DNA of 64,000 bases from Ancylomarina euxina (GCF_003863355.1 NZ_QQWG01000004.1:248001-312000), one strand, 5' to 3'. Counted from the stretch's first letter, positions 41,821-52,582 are shown. The notes: generated by a model not told the origin, from the letters alone. Made by a program: numbers and translations.

Positions 41821-42810
41821 TTATCGTTTGTTTAAAATCTCAGCGACTTCCTGTGCATGGTAGGTTATGATAATATCAGCACCAGCACGTTTAATCGATG
41901 TCATAATCTCCATCATTACACGATTTCCATCAATCCAATCTCTCTCTTGAGCAGCCTTTACCATTGAGAATTCACCACTTACGTTATAAGCTGCAACAGG
42001 TATATTAAACTCGTGCTTAGTCCGGTAAATCACATCAAGATAACTTAAAGCTGGCTTCACCATTACGATATCAGCGCCTTCTGCAATATCCATTTCAACT
42101 TCACGGATCGCTTCATCACTATTGCGAGGATCCATCTGGTATGTGCTTCTATCACCAAACTGAGGTGCAGAATCAGCCGCATCTCTAAATGGGCCATAGA
42201 AACCTGATGCATATTTTGCCGAGTAAGCCATAATTGGCATTTTCTCGAAACAGTTTTCATCTAAAGCCGAACGCATATGAGCTATTCTACCGTCCATCAT
42301 ATCACTTGGAGCGACCATGTCAACACCAGCTTCAGCCAATGAAACAGCCTGTGCAGAAAGTGTTACCAAAGTGCTATCGTTATCGACATCACCGTCGATA
42401 ATGGTTCCACAATGACCGTGAGTCGTATACTCGCAGTTACAAATGTCAGCAATGATATACATATCAGGTAACACCTCTTTGATAGCACGCGTTGCTTTCT
42501 GAACAATACCATGTTCATGAGTCGCTACTGTACCGTCTTCGTCCTTAGATTCAGGAATACCAAAAAGTAATACCGATTTGACACCCGCTGTGTACAATTC
42601 TTTACATTTTTCTACCAACATATCTACAGATAACTGGTCGTTACCTGGCATCGACTTAATTGGATTCTTTACCTTTTCTCCCGGACAAACAAAAAGTGGC
42701 ATGATTAAATCATCAGCAGAAAGCGATGTCTCAGCTACCATATTACGTACAACTTTGTTGTAACGAAGTCTTCTTAGTCGTGTCTGTGGAAATAATGGAC
42801 GTAAACTCAT
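41821..42810 (-). CDS. hemB: Porphobilinogen synthase (delta-aminolevulinate dehydratase)
   Basis: A 329-residue enzyme condensing two 5-aminolevulinates. The active-site lysines lie in MAYSAKYAS and IVMVKPALSYLDV. The cysteine cluster DICNCEYTTHGHCG marks a zinc-dependent form rather than the magnesium-only form. The length and ATG start match the family. It is co-directional with hemC (68 bp gap) and hemE. Confidence 0.97.
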   Translation of the reverse strand: MSLRPLFPQTRLRRLRYNKVVRNMVAETSLSADDLIMPLFVCPGEKVKNPIKSMPGNDQLSVDMLVEKCKELYTAGVKSVLLFGIPESKDEDGTVATHEHGIVQKATRAIKEVLPDMYIIADICNCEYTTHGHCGTIIDGDVDNDSTLVTLSAQAVSLAEAGVDMVAPSDMMDGRIAHMRSALDENCFEKMPIMAYSAKYASGFYGPFRDAADSAPQFGDRSTYQMDPRNSDEAIREVEMDIAEGADIVMVKPALSYLDVIYRTKHEFNIPVAAYNVSGEFSMVKAAQERDWIDGNRVMMEIMTSIKRAGADIIITYHAQEVAEILNKR

Positions 42811-42878
42811 CTTATATCGTGTTTATAGTTTATATGCGATTATCTGATCTCGAAAAGGAGAACAGACCTTATATTTTC

Positions 42879-43805
42879 TTATTGATAAAAATTGATGCCT
42901 TTTTCTTGGCAAATGGCTTTCATTTTTTGTGCTAACTCTGCCGATTTAGCAACTGACACTTCAATAGGTACTTCAATACTTTCTACAATGAAATCTCCTG
43001 ATTTTAAATCGCCAACTATAGCAATCATATTCAAATGTTTCCCATCGACTACAGCATGAGCAGCTAGAGGAAACTTGCACCCCCCTTCAATCTCAGCCAT
43101 AAAAGCACGTTCGGCCAATACCGCAAGTTCAGTTGGCTTATGATTTACCTTTTCAACTACGGCAATAGATTGAGGATCGTTATCTCGAGTTTCAATGGTG
43201 ATAGCGCCTTGTCCAATTGCAGGAATACATAGATCCACATCTATAAGCATCTCTTCATCAAATTCCTTACTCATGCGATTCATACCGGCAGCAGCTAAAA
43301 TAATAGCGTCATATTCGCCATCCTGCAATTTCTGCATGCGCGTGTCTATATTACCTCGAATATCTTTAAAATTTGCATCTGGTCGAACATCTGCTAATTG
43401 CACTCTTCGACGTGGAGATCCTGTACCCAAGACAAAGCCTTGCGGCATATCGTCGATAGATAACCCATCACGCGTTAAAAACACATCACGAGAATCTTCT
43501 CTCTCAGGATAAGCTACCAACTTTAATCCCGCTGGATGAAAACTAGGTACATCTTTCAGACTGTGAATAGCAATATCTGCCTCACCCTCTAAAAGAGCAT
43601 GTTCCAATTCCTTTACAAACAGACCTGTTGTTCCAAATTCCGTCAAGGAACGATTCAATACACGATCACCTTGTGTACTAAACTTTTTAACTTCGAATTC
43701 GATATCTGGATTAGCCTTTTGTAGAAGTTCTACGGTTTGCATGGTTTGGGTATATGCCAATAGGCTGGGACGAGTTGCAACAATTAATTTCTTCTTAAGG
43801 GACAT
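42879..43805 (-). CDS. hemC: Hydroxymethylbilane synthase (porphobilinogen deaminase)
   Basis: An enzyme polymerising four porphobilinogens. It has KKLIVATRPSLLAYTQT at the N-terminus, HSLKDVPS, GTGSPRRRVQL, RGNIDTRMQKL, and the dipyrromethane-cofactor cysteine in EGGCKFPLAAHA. The start at 43805 (MSLKKKL) gives 308 residues; a longer start at 43829 adds eight residues and is possible. It follows hemA after a terminator, so some separate control is likely. No hemD lies beside it. Confidence 0.96.
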   Translation of the reverse strand: MSLKKKLIVATRPSLLAYTQTMQTVELLQKANPDIEFEVKKFSTQGDRVLNRSLTEFGTTGLFVKELEHALLEGEADIAIHSLKDVPSFHPAGLKLVAYPEREDSRDVFLTRDGLSIDDMPQGFVLGTGSPRRRVQLADVRPDANFKDIRGNIDTRMQKLQDGEYDAIILAAAGMNRMSKEFDEEMLIDVDLCIPAIGQGAITIETRDNDPQSIAVVEKVNHKPTELAVLAERAFMAEIEGGCKFPLAAHAVVDGKHLNMIAIVGDLKSGDFIVESIEVPIEVSVAKSAELAQKMKAICQEKGINFYQ

Positions 43806-43931
43806 AGTCAAACTTGTTGTTTTGAGCACCTTTCACGAATTTAATTTCGTTTAGAATAATGCTAATGATTGAATTAGAGACTGTCAATTATTTTGAAAAA
43901 TTCAGTCCCACATTTAGTTCACCTAAGGTGC

Positions 43932-43967
43932 AAAAAAAAGCCATATAAACGTATCTATACAGCTTTA
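43932..43967 (-). terminator. Terminator between hemA and hemC
   Basis: On the minus strand AAAGCTGTATA pairs with TATATGGCTTT (11 bp, two G-U) and is followed by a T8 tract (43939-43932). It splits hemA from hemCBE, as a true or partial terminator. Confidence 0.75.
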
Positions 43968-43985
43968 AATTTCAATAAAAATTTT

Positions 43986-45242
43986 TTATTTCGTTTCAGA
44001 TTCCTGGAAAATCATATTCAATGTTTCCATAGGACTTGATTGTGTTTTATGATGATCTTTTAGATGACTAATACAAGCTCTGGCTATCTTATTCATCAGA
44101 TTTGAAGTAATCTTCTCAACACGTTTCAATTCATCATCACTCATCTTCGCTCGATGATATTCTAACTCTTTATCTCGAATTTTATTCAGATTATCCTTTA
44201 AAGCGACAATCACAGGAGATAAGAAAGTGACTTCCAACCAACCGTAGAATTCACGAATTGAATCATCGATAATTTCTTCAGCTTGAGGAATACAAGTTAA
44301 GCGCTGTTGCATAGCTTCTGAAGTGTGCTCAGAAAGTTCATCAACAGAAATAACCAACACATTTTCCAGAGAATCAATTGCAGTATCCACATTACGAGGT
44401 ACCGATAAATCAAGAATTAGCTTACATTCTGTAATACCTTCAAAATGTTCCACCATCAGAGTTGGATGAGGAGCTCCAGTTGCAACAATAATCACTTCCG
44501 CCTTCTTAACTTCTTCAGTTAAGTGCGACATAGCGCGATAATTAATATCGAATTTTTTAGCTAATGCTTCAGCTTTCTCCACATTTCGGTTCACCAGAGT
44601 CAGTGAGCGATTCGCCATATGTTTCACCAAATTGCTACAGGTATCTTTTCCAATCTCACCTGTACCAAAAAGTAAAAAGTTTGCCGATTCCAAATCAGCA
44701 ACCTTATCTTTTATATACTGTACGGCAGCATGTGAAACAGAAGCAGCACCACGGCTTAATTCCGTTTCATTTTTGATCTTTTTGCTAGCCTTAAATACAA
44801 AGGAAAAAAGTCGATTAAGAAATGAATTAATCATCTGATAATTCTCAGATAATTGGTAAGCATTTTTCACTTGCCCTACAATTTGGAAGTCACCGACAAT
44901 CTGTGAATCGATACCGGAACAAACCTGATATAGGTGTTTGATACAGTCACTTCCCTGAATGGTATAACCATTATAACGGAAATCTTTTTCGTTGCCTTTA
45001 CAGTAACTTAGGAATAACTTTGTAACTAAATCCATGTCCGAAGTATGGGCATAGATTTCTGTTCTATTACAGGTGGATAAGACAATTAGGCCTTCAACGC
45101 CATATTCTTTAGCATCTCGTAGCAATGCTTCCTGATCCATCTGGGTTAATGAAAAACGTCCTCTTACATCCAAAGCCGTTTTACGATATGATACTCCTAA
45201 AACAAAAAATTTCTGTAGATTCTCTCTTATTTGCGATGACAT
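43986..45242 (-). CDS. hemA: Glutamyl-tRNA reductase
   Basis: A 418-residue enzyme reducing glutamyl-tRNA to glutamate-1-semialdehyde, the first committed step of the C5 route to tetrapyrroles. The catalytic cysteine is in VLSTCNRTEIYAH (~54-60), followed by GIDSQIVGDFQIVGQVK, a Rossmann loop LFGTGEIGKDTCSNL, and a C-terminal helical dimerisation domain. Its presence implies the C5 pathway; hemL (aminotransferase) is not in the window. The 252-bp gap upstream holds no gene. Confidence 0.97.
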   Translation of the reverse strand: MSSQIRENLQKFFVLGVSYRKTALDVRGRFSLTQMDQEALLRDAKEYGVEGLIVLSTCNRTEIYAHTSDMDLVTKLFLSYCKGNEKDFRYNGYTIQGSDCIKHLYQVCSGIDSQIVGDFQIVGQVKNAYQLSENYQMINSFLNRLFSFVFKASKKIKNETELSRGAASVSHAAVQYIKDKVADLESANFLLFGTGEIGKDTCSNLVKHMANRSLTLVNRNVEKAEALAKKFDINYRAMSHLTEEVKKAEVIIVATGAPHPTLMVEHFEGITECKLILDLSVPRNVDTAIDSLENVLVISVDELSEHTSEAMQQRLTCIPQAEEIIDDSIREFYGWLEVTFLSPVIVALKDNLNKIRDKELEYHRAKMSDDELKRVEKITSNLMNKIARACISHLKDHHKTQSSPMETLNMIFQESETK

Positions 45243-45494
45243 AAATTGATCTAATTTTGAGTTCTTCGCTAATATACTAGCACAATATAGGCTTGAGTCC
45301 TTACCAAATATATAATTAATTACCGAAAAATAACTATAAATTCTGATCGGTTTTATAATTCAGAAAGAACCAAAATTAGTTAAATAATCCTAAATCTTTT
45401 AAATTCAGACTCTAACATCCTAAATCTTCTTCAATAACTTCACACACTTATACTCCTAATAACTCAATACTTATTTGTCTTAGATTGATAAGGG

Positions 45495-45806
45495 CTAAGG
45501 ATTATGCATATCCTTATTAAAATAATCAAGGATGGTATTAATCATCTTAATCTTCACATTTGCTTTAACATGCTCGGGTTGCAAGTCACTTACTTTGATA
45601 TAAAAGCTCAAAGCTTTCGCCATATCTCCAAGTTGATGATGAATCTCACCAATCATGAAATTAGCTTCTATGTGATTTGGATCCAAATCTACAACCTTTT
45701 GATAATCGCTTTGTGCTAATTGAAACTCTTCAGCCTCAAAGAGTAACTTAGCGTTTGATAATATATCTTGAATTTCTGCCATCTTATTTATATGAATATC
45801 CTGCAA
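45495..45806 (-). CDS. Small TPR protein
   Basis: A 103-residue protein holding about two and a half TPR units (LFEAEEFQLAQSDYQKVVDL, then IEANFMIGEIHHQLGDMAKA). No signal peptide. It is probably a cytoplasmic adaptor of unknown partner. A start at the second Met (45782) is also possible. No linked gene suggests a role. Confidence 0.75.
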   Translation of the reverse strand: MQDIHINKMAEIQDILSNAKLLFEAEEFQLAQSDYQKVVDLDPNHIEANFMIGEIHHQLGDMAKALSFYIKVSDLQPEHVKANVKIKMINTILDYFNKDMHNP

Positions 45807-45962
45807 ATCTAGTCATTCCAGACATTTTTGCCTATAAATAAAGATAAGAAAATCGTTTTTTATTTTATATCTGGCTAAAAGTCCGCTTTAAAGCATTATC
45901 ACAGACATAATTCAATGCTTAGTCTTAAAAATAAATTGCGTCATCTGTATCTAAAGAGGAAA

Positions 45963-46835
45963 TTAATCGAGATATGACCAAAGTAATTTCACGGCCTGAC
46001 CATAGTAATTATTCCCAAATAAATTAAGGTGGTTCAAAACATGGTAAAGCATATAAATATTCTGTCGATAATCGTAGCCTTGAGGTAAGGGATAAGTATT
46101 CTGATAGCTGGAATAGAAACTGGCATCAAATCCACCAAAGAGTCTTGTCATTGCCAATTCAGCTTCACGATGACCGTAATAGACAGCAGGATCGATTAAA
46201 CATGGCTGTGATTGTGAATCACATAGGAAATTTCCCGACCACAAGTCACCATGCAATAAAGCTGGTTTTTCCTCACTACCTTCCAATATCTCTTCTATCC
46301 TATTTTCCAACAGAATGAAACCGTTCTTTAACTCTGGCCCCACCATACCTTTTGCCTCAGCAAGCTTGTATTGATAAAGTAATCGTTTATTATAGTAAAA
46401 ATCACACCAGTTTTCAGCCTCAACCTTGTTACAAGTATTAATTTGAGGCGTTTTTCCAATGTAATTATCTTGAGGAAAACCAAAACGGAGCGCACCATAT
46501 TGATGCAGTCGTGCTAACTGTCGACCGAATTTTGAAAAGAAATCGAAGTGCTGCTCACCTAAATGAATTTGCTCCAAAAGCAAACAGTCCTGATCAACAA
46601 AAAGAACTTCAGGTACACGAATGCAGGCGGCCTTTTTTAACTCATGCAAACCTTTGGCTTCCTTTTCAAATACATCAGGAGCCGAACAAGCCGTTTTCAT
46701 AAAACAAGTACTACCCTTTTCAAAAGTAAGTAACTCAGCTTTTGAAATACAGCCACCACCAATCGATTTTGTGGACAGAACTTTTTGTCCTGCCCAATCT
46801 TCAACCTTAGATATGATTGTTCTATATTTTTCCAT
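45963..46835 (-). CDS. Fructosamine kinase family protein
   Basis: A 290-residue protein of the fructosamine/ketosamine-3-kinase fold (aminoglycoside phosphotransferase-like). The catalytic loop PALLHGDLWSGNFLCDSQ and the following LIDPAVYYGHREAELAM (DPA replaces the DFG-like motif, as is usual for this family) are clear. Members phosphorylate protein-bound sugar adducts so that they fall off, repairing glycation. It overlaps the phosphatase gene by 14 bases. Confidence 0.93.
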   Translation of the reverse strand: MEKYRTIISKVEDWAGQKVLSTKSIGGGCISKAELLTFEKGSTCFMKTACSAPDVFEKEAKGLHELKKAACIRVPEVLFVDQDCLLLEQIHLGEQHFDFFSKFGRQLARLHQYGALRFGFPQDNYIGKTPQINTCNKVEAENWCDFYYNKRLLYQYKLAEAKGMVGPELKNGFILLENRIEEILEGSEEKPALLHGDLWSGNFLCDSQSQPCLIDPAVYYGHREAELAMTRLFGGFDASFYSSYQNTYPLPQGYDYRQNIYMLYHVLNHLNLFGNNYYGQAVKLLWSYLD

Positions 46836-47301
46836 TCAAGTGATTTAACAAGCCATCACAAGCATCTTCAAGTAAATCTAAAACCAACTCGAAACCTGCT
46901 TCGCCTCCATAATATGGATCGGGTACTGTCTTGTAATGCTTATATTTCGAACAATAATCTGTCATTTTAACGATCTTTTTCAAATCAGCCTCATTTCTGG
47001 CTTGAGATTGTAGATCTTTTATATTCTGATCATCCATCCCAATGATCAAGTCAAACTTATCAAAATCTGTTTTAGATCTGAATTGACGTGAGATACTTAT
47101 CAAATCATAGGAACGACGAGCAGCATGAACACGCATTCTACTATCGGCTCTTTCACCTTCGTGATGACCAATAATACCCGCTGAGTCGCATGTAATATAA
47201 GACGATTTACCTGCTTTTTCAATAACAGTATTCATAACTGCTTCTGCACTCGGAGAGCGACAAATATTACCTAAACAAACAAATAATAAGGTCTTGGTCA
47301 T
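46822..47301 (-). CDS. Low-molecular-weight protein tyrosine phosphatase
   Basis: The start at 47301 (MTKTLLF) is preferred because it directly precedes the active site; longer starts at 47313 or 47325 are possible. The catalytic P-loop VCLGNICRSPSAEAVM (C-X5-R-S) is near the N-terminus and the general-acid aspartate is in VPDPYYGG. The kinase-phosphatase pair is a recurrent gene neighbourhood; the phosphatase may remove the sugar phosphate or phosphoprotein formed in deglycation, which is inference from neighbourhood and not shown here. Confidence 0.93.
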   Translation of the reverse strand: MTKTLLFVCLGNICRSPSAEAVMNTVIEKAGKSSYITCDSAGIIGHHEGERADSRMRVHAARRSYDLISISRQFRSKTDFDKFDLIIGMDDQNIKDLQSQARNEADLKKIVKMTDYCSKYKHYKTVPDPYYGGEAGFELVLDLLEDACDGLLNHLNGKI

Positions 47302-47384
47302 TTCATTTTCCATAGATAGATTCAATTCTTGATTTATATAGCTTATTCTAATAATTTGCCAAAATTACGGAATTGCTATTAAAA

Positions 47385-47594
47385 TCAACCCGTAAAAAAA
47401 TCAAAAACATTACCTAACTGACTGGTGGTTCCTTTATAGATCTCAGTGTATTTGCAGCGGGTACAAGTAAGGGTGGTAAATTTCTTGTTTTGTATATCGA
47501 ATATTTTGGCAAAGACACCACCAGTAGCTCGAAACTCATCCGTTTCGTAGTTCATATTACCACACTTTACACAAATATATTTGGATTGATTCAT
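47385..47594 (-). CDS. Zinc ribbon protein
   Basis: A ~69-residue protein with the start at MNQSKYICVKC (47594; an upstream ATG at 47609 would add five residues). Two CXXC pairs (CVKCGN and CTRCKY) about 40 residues apart frame a zinc ribbon, with FRATGGVFAKIFDIQNKKF between. Similar small zinc ribbon proteins occur widely in bacteria; nucleic-acid binding is assumed and unproven. Confidence 0.85.
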   Translation of the reverse strand: MNQSKYICVKCGNMNYETDEFRATGGVFAKIFDIQNKKFTTLTCTRCKYTEIYKGTTSQLGNVFDFFTG

Positions 47595-47663
47595 ATCGTT
47601 TATTTTCATTTATAAGTTAAATATAATAAAATATGCGGATAAGATACCCATCTACTTTAAACG

Positions 47664-47696
47664 AAAAATGGTCGACACCTGAGGTATCGACCATTA
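47664..47696 (-). terminator. Terminator after lgt
   Basis: AATGGTCGA (47667-47675) pairs with TCGACCATT (47687-47695). A T5 tract follows on the minus strand. Confidence 0.8.
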
Positions 47697-47718
47697 ATCT
47701 TTTGTTTTTATTCTACAA

Positions 47719-48534
47719 TTAAGCTTTGTGCTTCTTTAATGAATTATAAGTCAAATATCCTCCCAATAAAATGAATGGTATACTCAACCATTGTCCCATA
47801 TTTAAGGACATGCCTTCTTCAAACGCCTCTTGGTTCTCTTTTATAAATTCTATAAAGAATCGAGCTGTAAAAATCAGCATAAAGAACGTTCCTATCAAAC
47901 GTCCTGAAAACTCTTTGGCATTGGTTTTCCAATACATATACATTAGGATACCAAAACTAAACAGATAACATAGGGCTTCGTATAGCTGTGCCGGATGACG
48001 CACTGTCAATGGATCAACGGGATGCCCATTAATAGATAGAACTTTAACGAACTGAAATCCCCAGGCAAGATCGGTTTGCGTTCCAATAATCTCCGAATTC
48101 ATCAAATTACCTGTACGGATAAAGAAACCAGCTAATGCCACAGGAATTGCCACTCTATCAAGAATCCACAACATCGATTTCTTACTCACTTTCTTAGAGT
48201 AAAAATAAAGAGCCGTTAAGATTCCAATCGTCGCTCCATGAGAGGCTAATCCGCCATGCCAAATCTTTAATATCTCTGCTGGATGTTGAGAGTAAAATTC
48301 CCAACCATAAAAGATAACATGACCTAAGCGCGCTCCAATAACTGTTGCTATTAAGGTATACATGAATAATTTCTCGAGCCATTCCAAGGGAATACCTTCC
48401 TTCTTAAACATTCGCTCAACAAGTTGATAACCCAGTAAAAACCCAAGAGCAAACAGTAAACCATACCATCGTACAGCAATTGGACCAATCTTAAATATTT
48501 CAGGATCTACATCCCAAAGAATTGATAGTAGCAT
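47719..48534 (-). CDS. lgt: Prolipoprotein diacylglyceryl transferase
   Basis: A 271-residue, seven-helix membrane enzyme attaching diacylglycerol to the lipobox cysteine of prolipoproteins. The conserved WHGGLASHGATIG, the Lgt signature around FFIRTGNLMNSEIIGT and the C-terminal GQWLSIPFILLG are present, including the essential histidine (HGG) and arginine. It lies downstream of secA on the same strand, separated by a hairpin. Confidence 0.97.
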   Translation of the reverse strand: MLLSILWDVDPEIFKIGPIAVRWYGLLFALGFLLGYQLVERMFKKEGIPLEWLEKLFMYTLIATVIGARLGHVIFYGWEFYSQHPAEILKIWHGGLASHGATIGILTALYFYSKKVSKKSMLWILDRVAIPVALAGFFIRTGNLMNSEIIGTQTDLAWGFQFVKVLSINGHPVDPLTVRHPAQLYEALCYLFSFGILMYMYWKTNAKEFSGRLIGTFFMLIFTARFFIEFIKENQEAFEEGMSLNMGQWLSIPFILLGGYLTYNSLKKHKA

Positions 48535-48556
48535 ATTATTTGATATTATTATTTAT

Positions 48557-48594
48557 ATGAGAATTGAGAAAAATCCAGTCTTCTCAATTCTCAT
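48557..48594 (-). terminator. Hairpin after secA
   Basis: A 14-bp perfect inverted repeat, ATGAGAATTGAGAA (48557-48570) with TTCTCAATTCTCAT (48581-48594), seven bases after the secA stop codon. There is no T tract afterwards, so it may stabilise the mRNA or be a weak terminator. Confidence 0.6.
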
Positions 48595-48601
48595 AAATTT
48601 C

Positions 48602-51600
48602 TTAAGCTGGCATTCCTTTACCATGACATTGCTTAAATTTCTTTCCGCTACCGCAAGGACAAGATTCGTTACGACCCACTTTCTGAACATTACGAACGGG
48701 CTCAGCTTTTTTAGGCTCTTTTCTTCCGTCGGCACCTAAATCATCTTTCGACGTTTTAAGACCACTCATATCAGTACGACGACGCTCTTTTGCTTCCTGA
48801 ATTTCATCATTCATTTGCAATGGTATGTGTCCTTTCATAAGAGTTGCAACGACCGATTTGTTGGTCGTCTCAATCATACTTTTAAATAAATTGAAAGATT
48901 CAAACTTATAAATCAACAAAGGATCTTTTTGCTCATATGAAGCATTCTGAACCGATTGCTTCAAATCATCCATTTCACGTAAGTGCTCTTTCCAAGAATC
49001 ATCAATTGTCGCAAGAATGGCCACTTTTTCGTAAGCACGAACTAATTCTTCAGCTTCAGTTTCGTATGCTTTCTTAAGGTTTGTTACAACCTGGAAGTTC
49101 TTAGTTCCATCAGATATAGGGACAACAATATTCTCATACATTCCAGACTTAGTCTCATAAACATCCTTAATAACAGGATAAGCCTGCTTACTAATGGTCT
49201 CAACTTTACGCTTATGAGCATCTAAAACGACTTCATATATTTTCTGAGAGATATCTTCCGGCTTCTCTTTCATGAATGCCTCTTCTGTTATTGGAGACTC
49301 GATAGAAAGAACACGAATTAATTCTAATTTGAAATCTTCATAGTCACCACCATGGTATTCATTAACCAAAGACTCAGAAACATCGAACATCATATTTGCA
49401 ATATCAACTTGGATACGCTCACCAAATAAGGCATGACGACGACGCTTGTAGATTACCTCACGCTGAGAATTCATAACATCATCGTACTCAAGCAGACGCT
49501 TACGAATACCGAAGTTATTCTCTTCAACTTTTTTCTGTGCACGTTCAATAGATTTTGAAATCATCGAATGAGAAATGACTTCACCATCTTCAATTCCCAT
49601 TCTATCCATCAATTTTACGATACGATCAGAGCTAAAAAGACGCATCAAGTCATCTTCTAAAGAAACGAAGAATTGAGAAGAACCGACATCTCCCTGACGA
49701 CCTGCACGACCACGTAGCTGACGATCGACACGACGAGAATCGTGACGTTCCGTACCGATAATAGCTAAACCTCCAGCAGCTTTTACTTCTTCGCTCAACT
49801 TAATATCGGTACCACGACCCGCCATATTGGTTGCAATCGTAACGGTTCCTTTATAACCTGCTTCAGCAACAATATCTGCCTCACGCTGGTGTAATTTTGC
49901 ATTTAGGACATTGTGCTTAATGCCTCTTAGCTTCAACATTCGGCTCAAAAGCTCCGAAATCTCTACTGAAGTGGTACCGACCAATACTGGACGACCTGCT
50001 TTTACAAGTTCTCCAATTTCATCGATAACTGCATTGTACTTTTCACGCTTGGTTTTATAGACTAAATCTTCTCTATCATCACGAGAAATAGGACGATTGG
50101 TTGGAATAACAACCACATCCAACTTATAGATGTCCCATAATTCACCAGCCTCAGTTTCAGCAGTACCCGTCATACCCGAAAGCTTGTGGTACATTCTAAA
50201 ATAATTCTGAAGCGTAATAGTCGCAAATGTTTGAGTTGCAGCTTCTACTTTCACACTTTCTTTAGCTTCAATCGCTTGGTGAAGTCCATCAGAATAACGA
50301 CGACCTTCCATAATACGACCGGTCTGCTCATCAACAATCTTCACCTTACCATCCATAAGGACATACTCTACATCCTTTTCGAAAAGTGAATAAGCCTTTA
50401 ATAATTGATTGATAGTATGAACTCGCTCCGATTTAACAGCATAACTCTGGATCATTTCATCCTTAGTCTTCAGTTTTTCTTCATCAGTCATATTTGACTT
50501 CTCAATCTCTGCAACTTCAGATCCAATATCTGGCAATACAAAGAATGCAGCATCATCACTATAATCAGTAATTAAGTCGATACCCTTATCGGTCAACTCA
50601 ATTGAGTTTTGTTTCTCATCAATAACAAAGTACAAGTCATCAGTAATGATATGCATGTTTTTGTTATTCTCTTGCATGTAGAAGTTCTCAGTCTTAATCA
50701 ATAAAGCCTTATTTCCCTGCTCACTTAAGAACTTAATAAGCGGCTTCATTTTTGGCATTCCCTTATAGGTTCTAAGCAATAAGTTAGCACCTTGTTCCTG
50801 CTCCTTCTTATCTTCGCTTTTTAGAAAACGCTTGGCATCGGTAAACATTCCCATCACCAACTCAGATTGAGCCTTTGCTAACTTTTGCACCTTAGGCTTC
50901 AACTCATCATATAATTGATGCTCACCTCTTGGAATTGGTCCTGAAATAATCAAAGGCGTACGAGCATCATCAACTAATACCGAGTCAACCTCATCGACAA
51001 TTGAATAATTATGACGTCGCTGAACCAAATCTTTAGGATTGGTTGCCATATTGTCACGTAGGTAATCAAAACCAAATTCATTATTTGTTCCGAAGGTAAT
51101 ATCACAAGCATATGCCGTACGACGCTCATCAGAATTTGGAGTGTGCTTATCGATACAGTCAACTGACAATCCATGGAATTGATAGATAGGTCCCATCCAC
51201 TCCGAGTCACGCTTAGCCAAGTAATCATTCACTGTAATGACGTGAACTCCTCGTCCTGTAAGTGCATTTAAGAAAACCGGAAGCGTCGCAACAAGGGTCT
51301 TACCTTCACCTGTTGCCATCTCAGCAATTTTTCCCTGATGCAATACAACTCCACCAATCATTTGTACATCGTAGTGAACCATATTCCACACAACCTCTGT
51401 ACCTCCAGCAGTCCATGAATTGAAATAAACAGCCTTATCTCCATTAATTTGAACATGATCAGCACGAGCTGCCAAATCACGGTCAAACTGAGTTGCAGTT
51501 ACTTCAATCTCTTCGTTTTCAGTAAAACGACGAGCCGTTTCTTTTACAATACAGAAAGCTGCAGGTAAAATCTGATCCAGAACTTCCTCAATTTTATCAT

Positions 51601-51895
51601 CGATACTTTTTTCAATAATATCGATTTTATCATAGGTTTCTTCCTTCTCATTCACAGGTAGATCACCTTTTTCTATCTTTTCTTTTAAAGCTACAATTTC
51701 ATCCTTTTCAGCTTTAATATAATCTTGAATCTTGTTTTTCAACAATTGAGATTCGGCACGTAGTCCATCAACATCTAAGTGCTTAATTCTGTCGTATTCC
51801 TTATTTATGCTCGTCAAATACGGCGCCAATTCCTTAAGGTCTCTATCTGATTTATTACCAAACAGTTTACCTAGTGTTTTATCTATAAAACTCAT
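48602..51895 (-). CDS. secA: Preprotein translocase motor ATPase
   Basis: A 1097-residue ATPase driving proteins through SecYEG. Walker A is in [15 protein letters not shown], the DEAD-like box in [20 protein letters not shown], and motif VI is near [18 protein letters not shown]. The C-terminal zinc domain, [16 protein letters not shown], supports SecB or ribosome and lipid binding. It is longer than E. coli SecA (901) because of insertions typical of Bacteroidota, including a segment around residues 320-420. The ATG is directly before [11 protein letters not shown]. Confidence 0.97.
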   Translation of the reverse strand: MSFIDKTLGKLFGNKSDRDLKELAPYLTSINKEYDRIKHLDVDGLRAESQLLKNKIQDYIKAEKDEIVALKEKIEKGDLPVNEKEETYDKIDIIEKSIDDKIEEVLDQILPAAFCIVKETARRFTENEEIEVTATQFDRDLAARADHVQINGDKAVYFNSWTAGGTEVVWNMVHYDVQMIGGVVLHQGKIAEMATGEGKTLVATLPVFLNALTGRGVHVITVNDYLAKRDSEWMGPIYQFHGLSVDCIDKHTPNSDERRTAYACDITFGTNNEFGFDYLRDNMATNPKDLVQRRHNYSIVDEVDSVLVDDARTPLIISGPIPRGEHQLYDELKPKVQKLAKAQSELVMGMFTDAKRFLKSEDKKEQEQGANLLLRTYKGMPKMKPLIKFLSEQGNKALLIKTENFYMQENNKNMHIITDDLYFVIDEKQNSIELTDKGIDLITDYSDDAAFFVLPDIGSEVAEIEKSNMTDEEKLKTKDEMIQSYAVKSERVHTINQLLKAYSLFEKDVEYVLMDGKVKIVDEQTGRIMEGRRYSDGLHQAIEAKESVKVEAATQTFATITLQNYFRMYHKLSGMTGTAETEAGELWDIYKLDVVVIPTNRPISRDDREDLVYKTKREKYNAVIDEIGELVKAGRPVLVGTTSVEISELLSRMLKLRGIKHNVLNAKLHQREADIVAEAGYKGTVTIATNMAGRGTDIKLSEEVKAAGGLAIIGTERHDSRRVDRQLRGRAGRQGDVGSSQFFVSLEDDLMRLFSSDRIVKLMDRMGIEDGEVISHSMISKSIERAQKKVEENNFGIRKRLLEYDDVMNSQREVIYKRRRHALFGERIQVDIANMMFDVSESLVNEYHGGDYEDFKLELIRVLSIESPITEEAFMKEKPEDISQKIYEVVLDAHKRKVETISKQAYPVIKDVYETKSGMYENIVVPISDGTKNFQVVTNLKKAYETEAEELVRAYEKVAILATIDDSWKEHLREMDDLKQSVQNASYEQKDPLLIYKFESFNLFKSMIETTNKSVVATLMKGHIPLQMNDEIQEAKERRRTDMSGLKTSKDDLGADGRKEPKKAEPVRNVQKVGRNESCPCGSGKKFKQCHGKGMPA

Positions 51896-52042
51896 CTATT
51901 TATTTGTCTATTGATTTTAAAAAGGAGCAGTTGCATTCAAATCAAAATTCTATTGATTTAAAAATGATCAACTACGATTAATTACATACTCATTATTTAA
52001 TTCAGAGTTTGAACTAAATAAATTTGTACCGATATCAGAGTA

Positions 52043-52432
52043 TTAAGATAAACCTGGAGCACGTATACTATTGGATCCGGCAAAAAAGATTGATTCATAT
52101 TGAAAATCAAAAGCTATACTTGCTTCTGGTATATCAATACAAAGTGGTTCATATAAATGAACTGCATCCGAATTTAAGTGTGGAAATTTTGGTAATTTCT
52201 TGATCAACGGTAAAGTCAAGCTTTTTGCCGTATAAATATCTGAAATTTCCGAAGAAGTTTGGGTAGGAACAAGAATTGGGAGATTATAGCAATCTTCCAA
52301 ACTATCAGAATGATCGGCATACCAAGCAGCAAAACGTTGCACATCATCAACCAGTTCCTCATAATCTACATTAGGAACGGCCGATGCACATGCTGTTAGC
52401 ACCGAAAAAACGACAATAAGATACCTGTTCAT
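52043..52432 (-). CDS. Small lipoprotein of unknown function
   Basis: The start at 52432 (MNRYLIVVFSVLTAC) gives a textbook lipobox with Cys at residue 15. The longer frame to 52447 adds five residues and is less likely. The ~115-residue mature part is acidic, with NVDYEELVDDVQRFAAWYAD and a later CYNLPILVP. I recognise no family. Localisation at the inner face of the outer membrane or the periplasm is inferred from the lipobox only. Confidence 0.7.
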   Translation of the reverse strand: MNRYLIVVFSVLTACASAVPNVDYEELVDDVQRFAAWYADHSDSLEDCYNLPILVPTQTSSEISDIYTAKSLTLPLIKKLPKFPHLNSDAVHLYEPLCIDIPEASIAFDFQYESIFFAGSNSIRAPGLS

Positions 52433-52544
52433 ATCCATGGGAATCAAAAGTAATTAATTTTATTGAAAAGCCTAAGACTTAGGTCAGGACTTTATGAAAA
52501 AGAAGCATTAATTTCTTAAACGGAATCACCCATCGATTTTCACA

Positions 52545-52582
52545 AAAAAAAAAGCCTGCTAGGATACACTAGCAGGCTTTTC
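52545..52582 (-). terminator. Terminator after ferritin
   Basis: On the minus strand AAAAGCCTGCTAG pairs with CTAGCAGGCTTTT around TGTATC, followed by a long T tract. Confidence 0.9.

Noticed and set aside
43932-43967. Attenuator controlling hemC
   Set aside because: It is a good terminator, but no leader peptide or alternative pairing was found, so it is kept as a plain terminator.
45963-47301. Aminoglycoside resistance gene
   Set aside because: The kinase has the fructosamine-kinase DPA motif and lies with the phosphatase usually paired with that family, so resistance is not supported.
52545-52582. Small RNA hairpin
   Set aside because: A perfect terminator directly after ferritin explains it fully.
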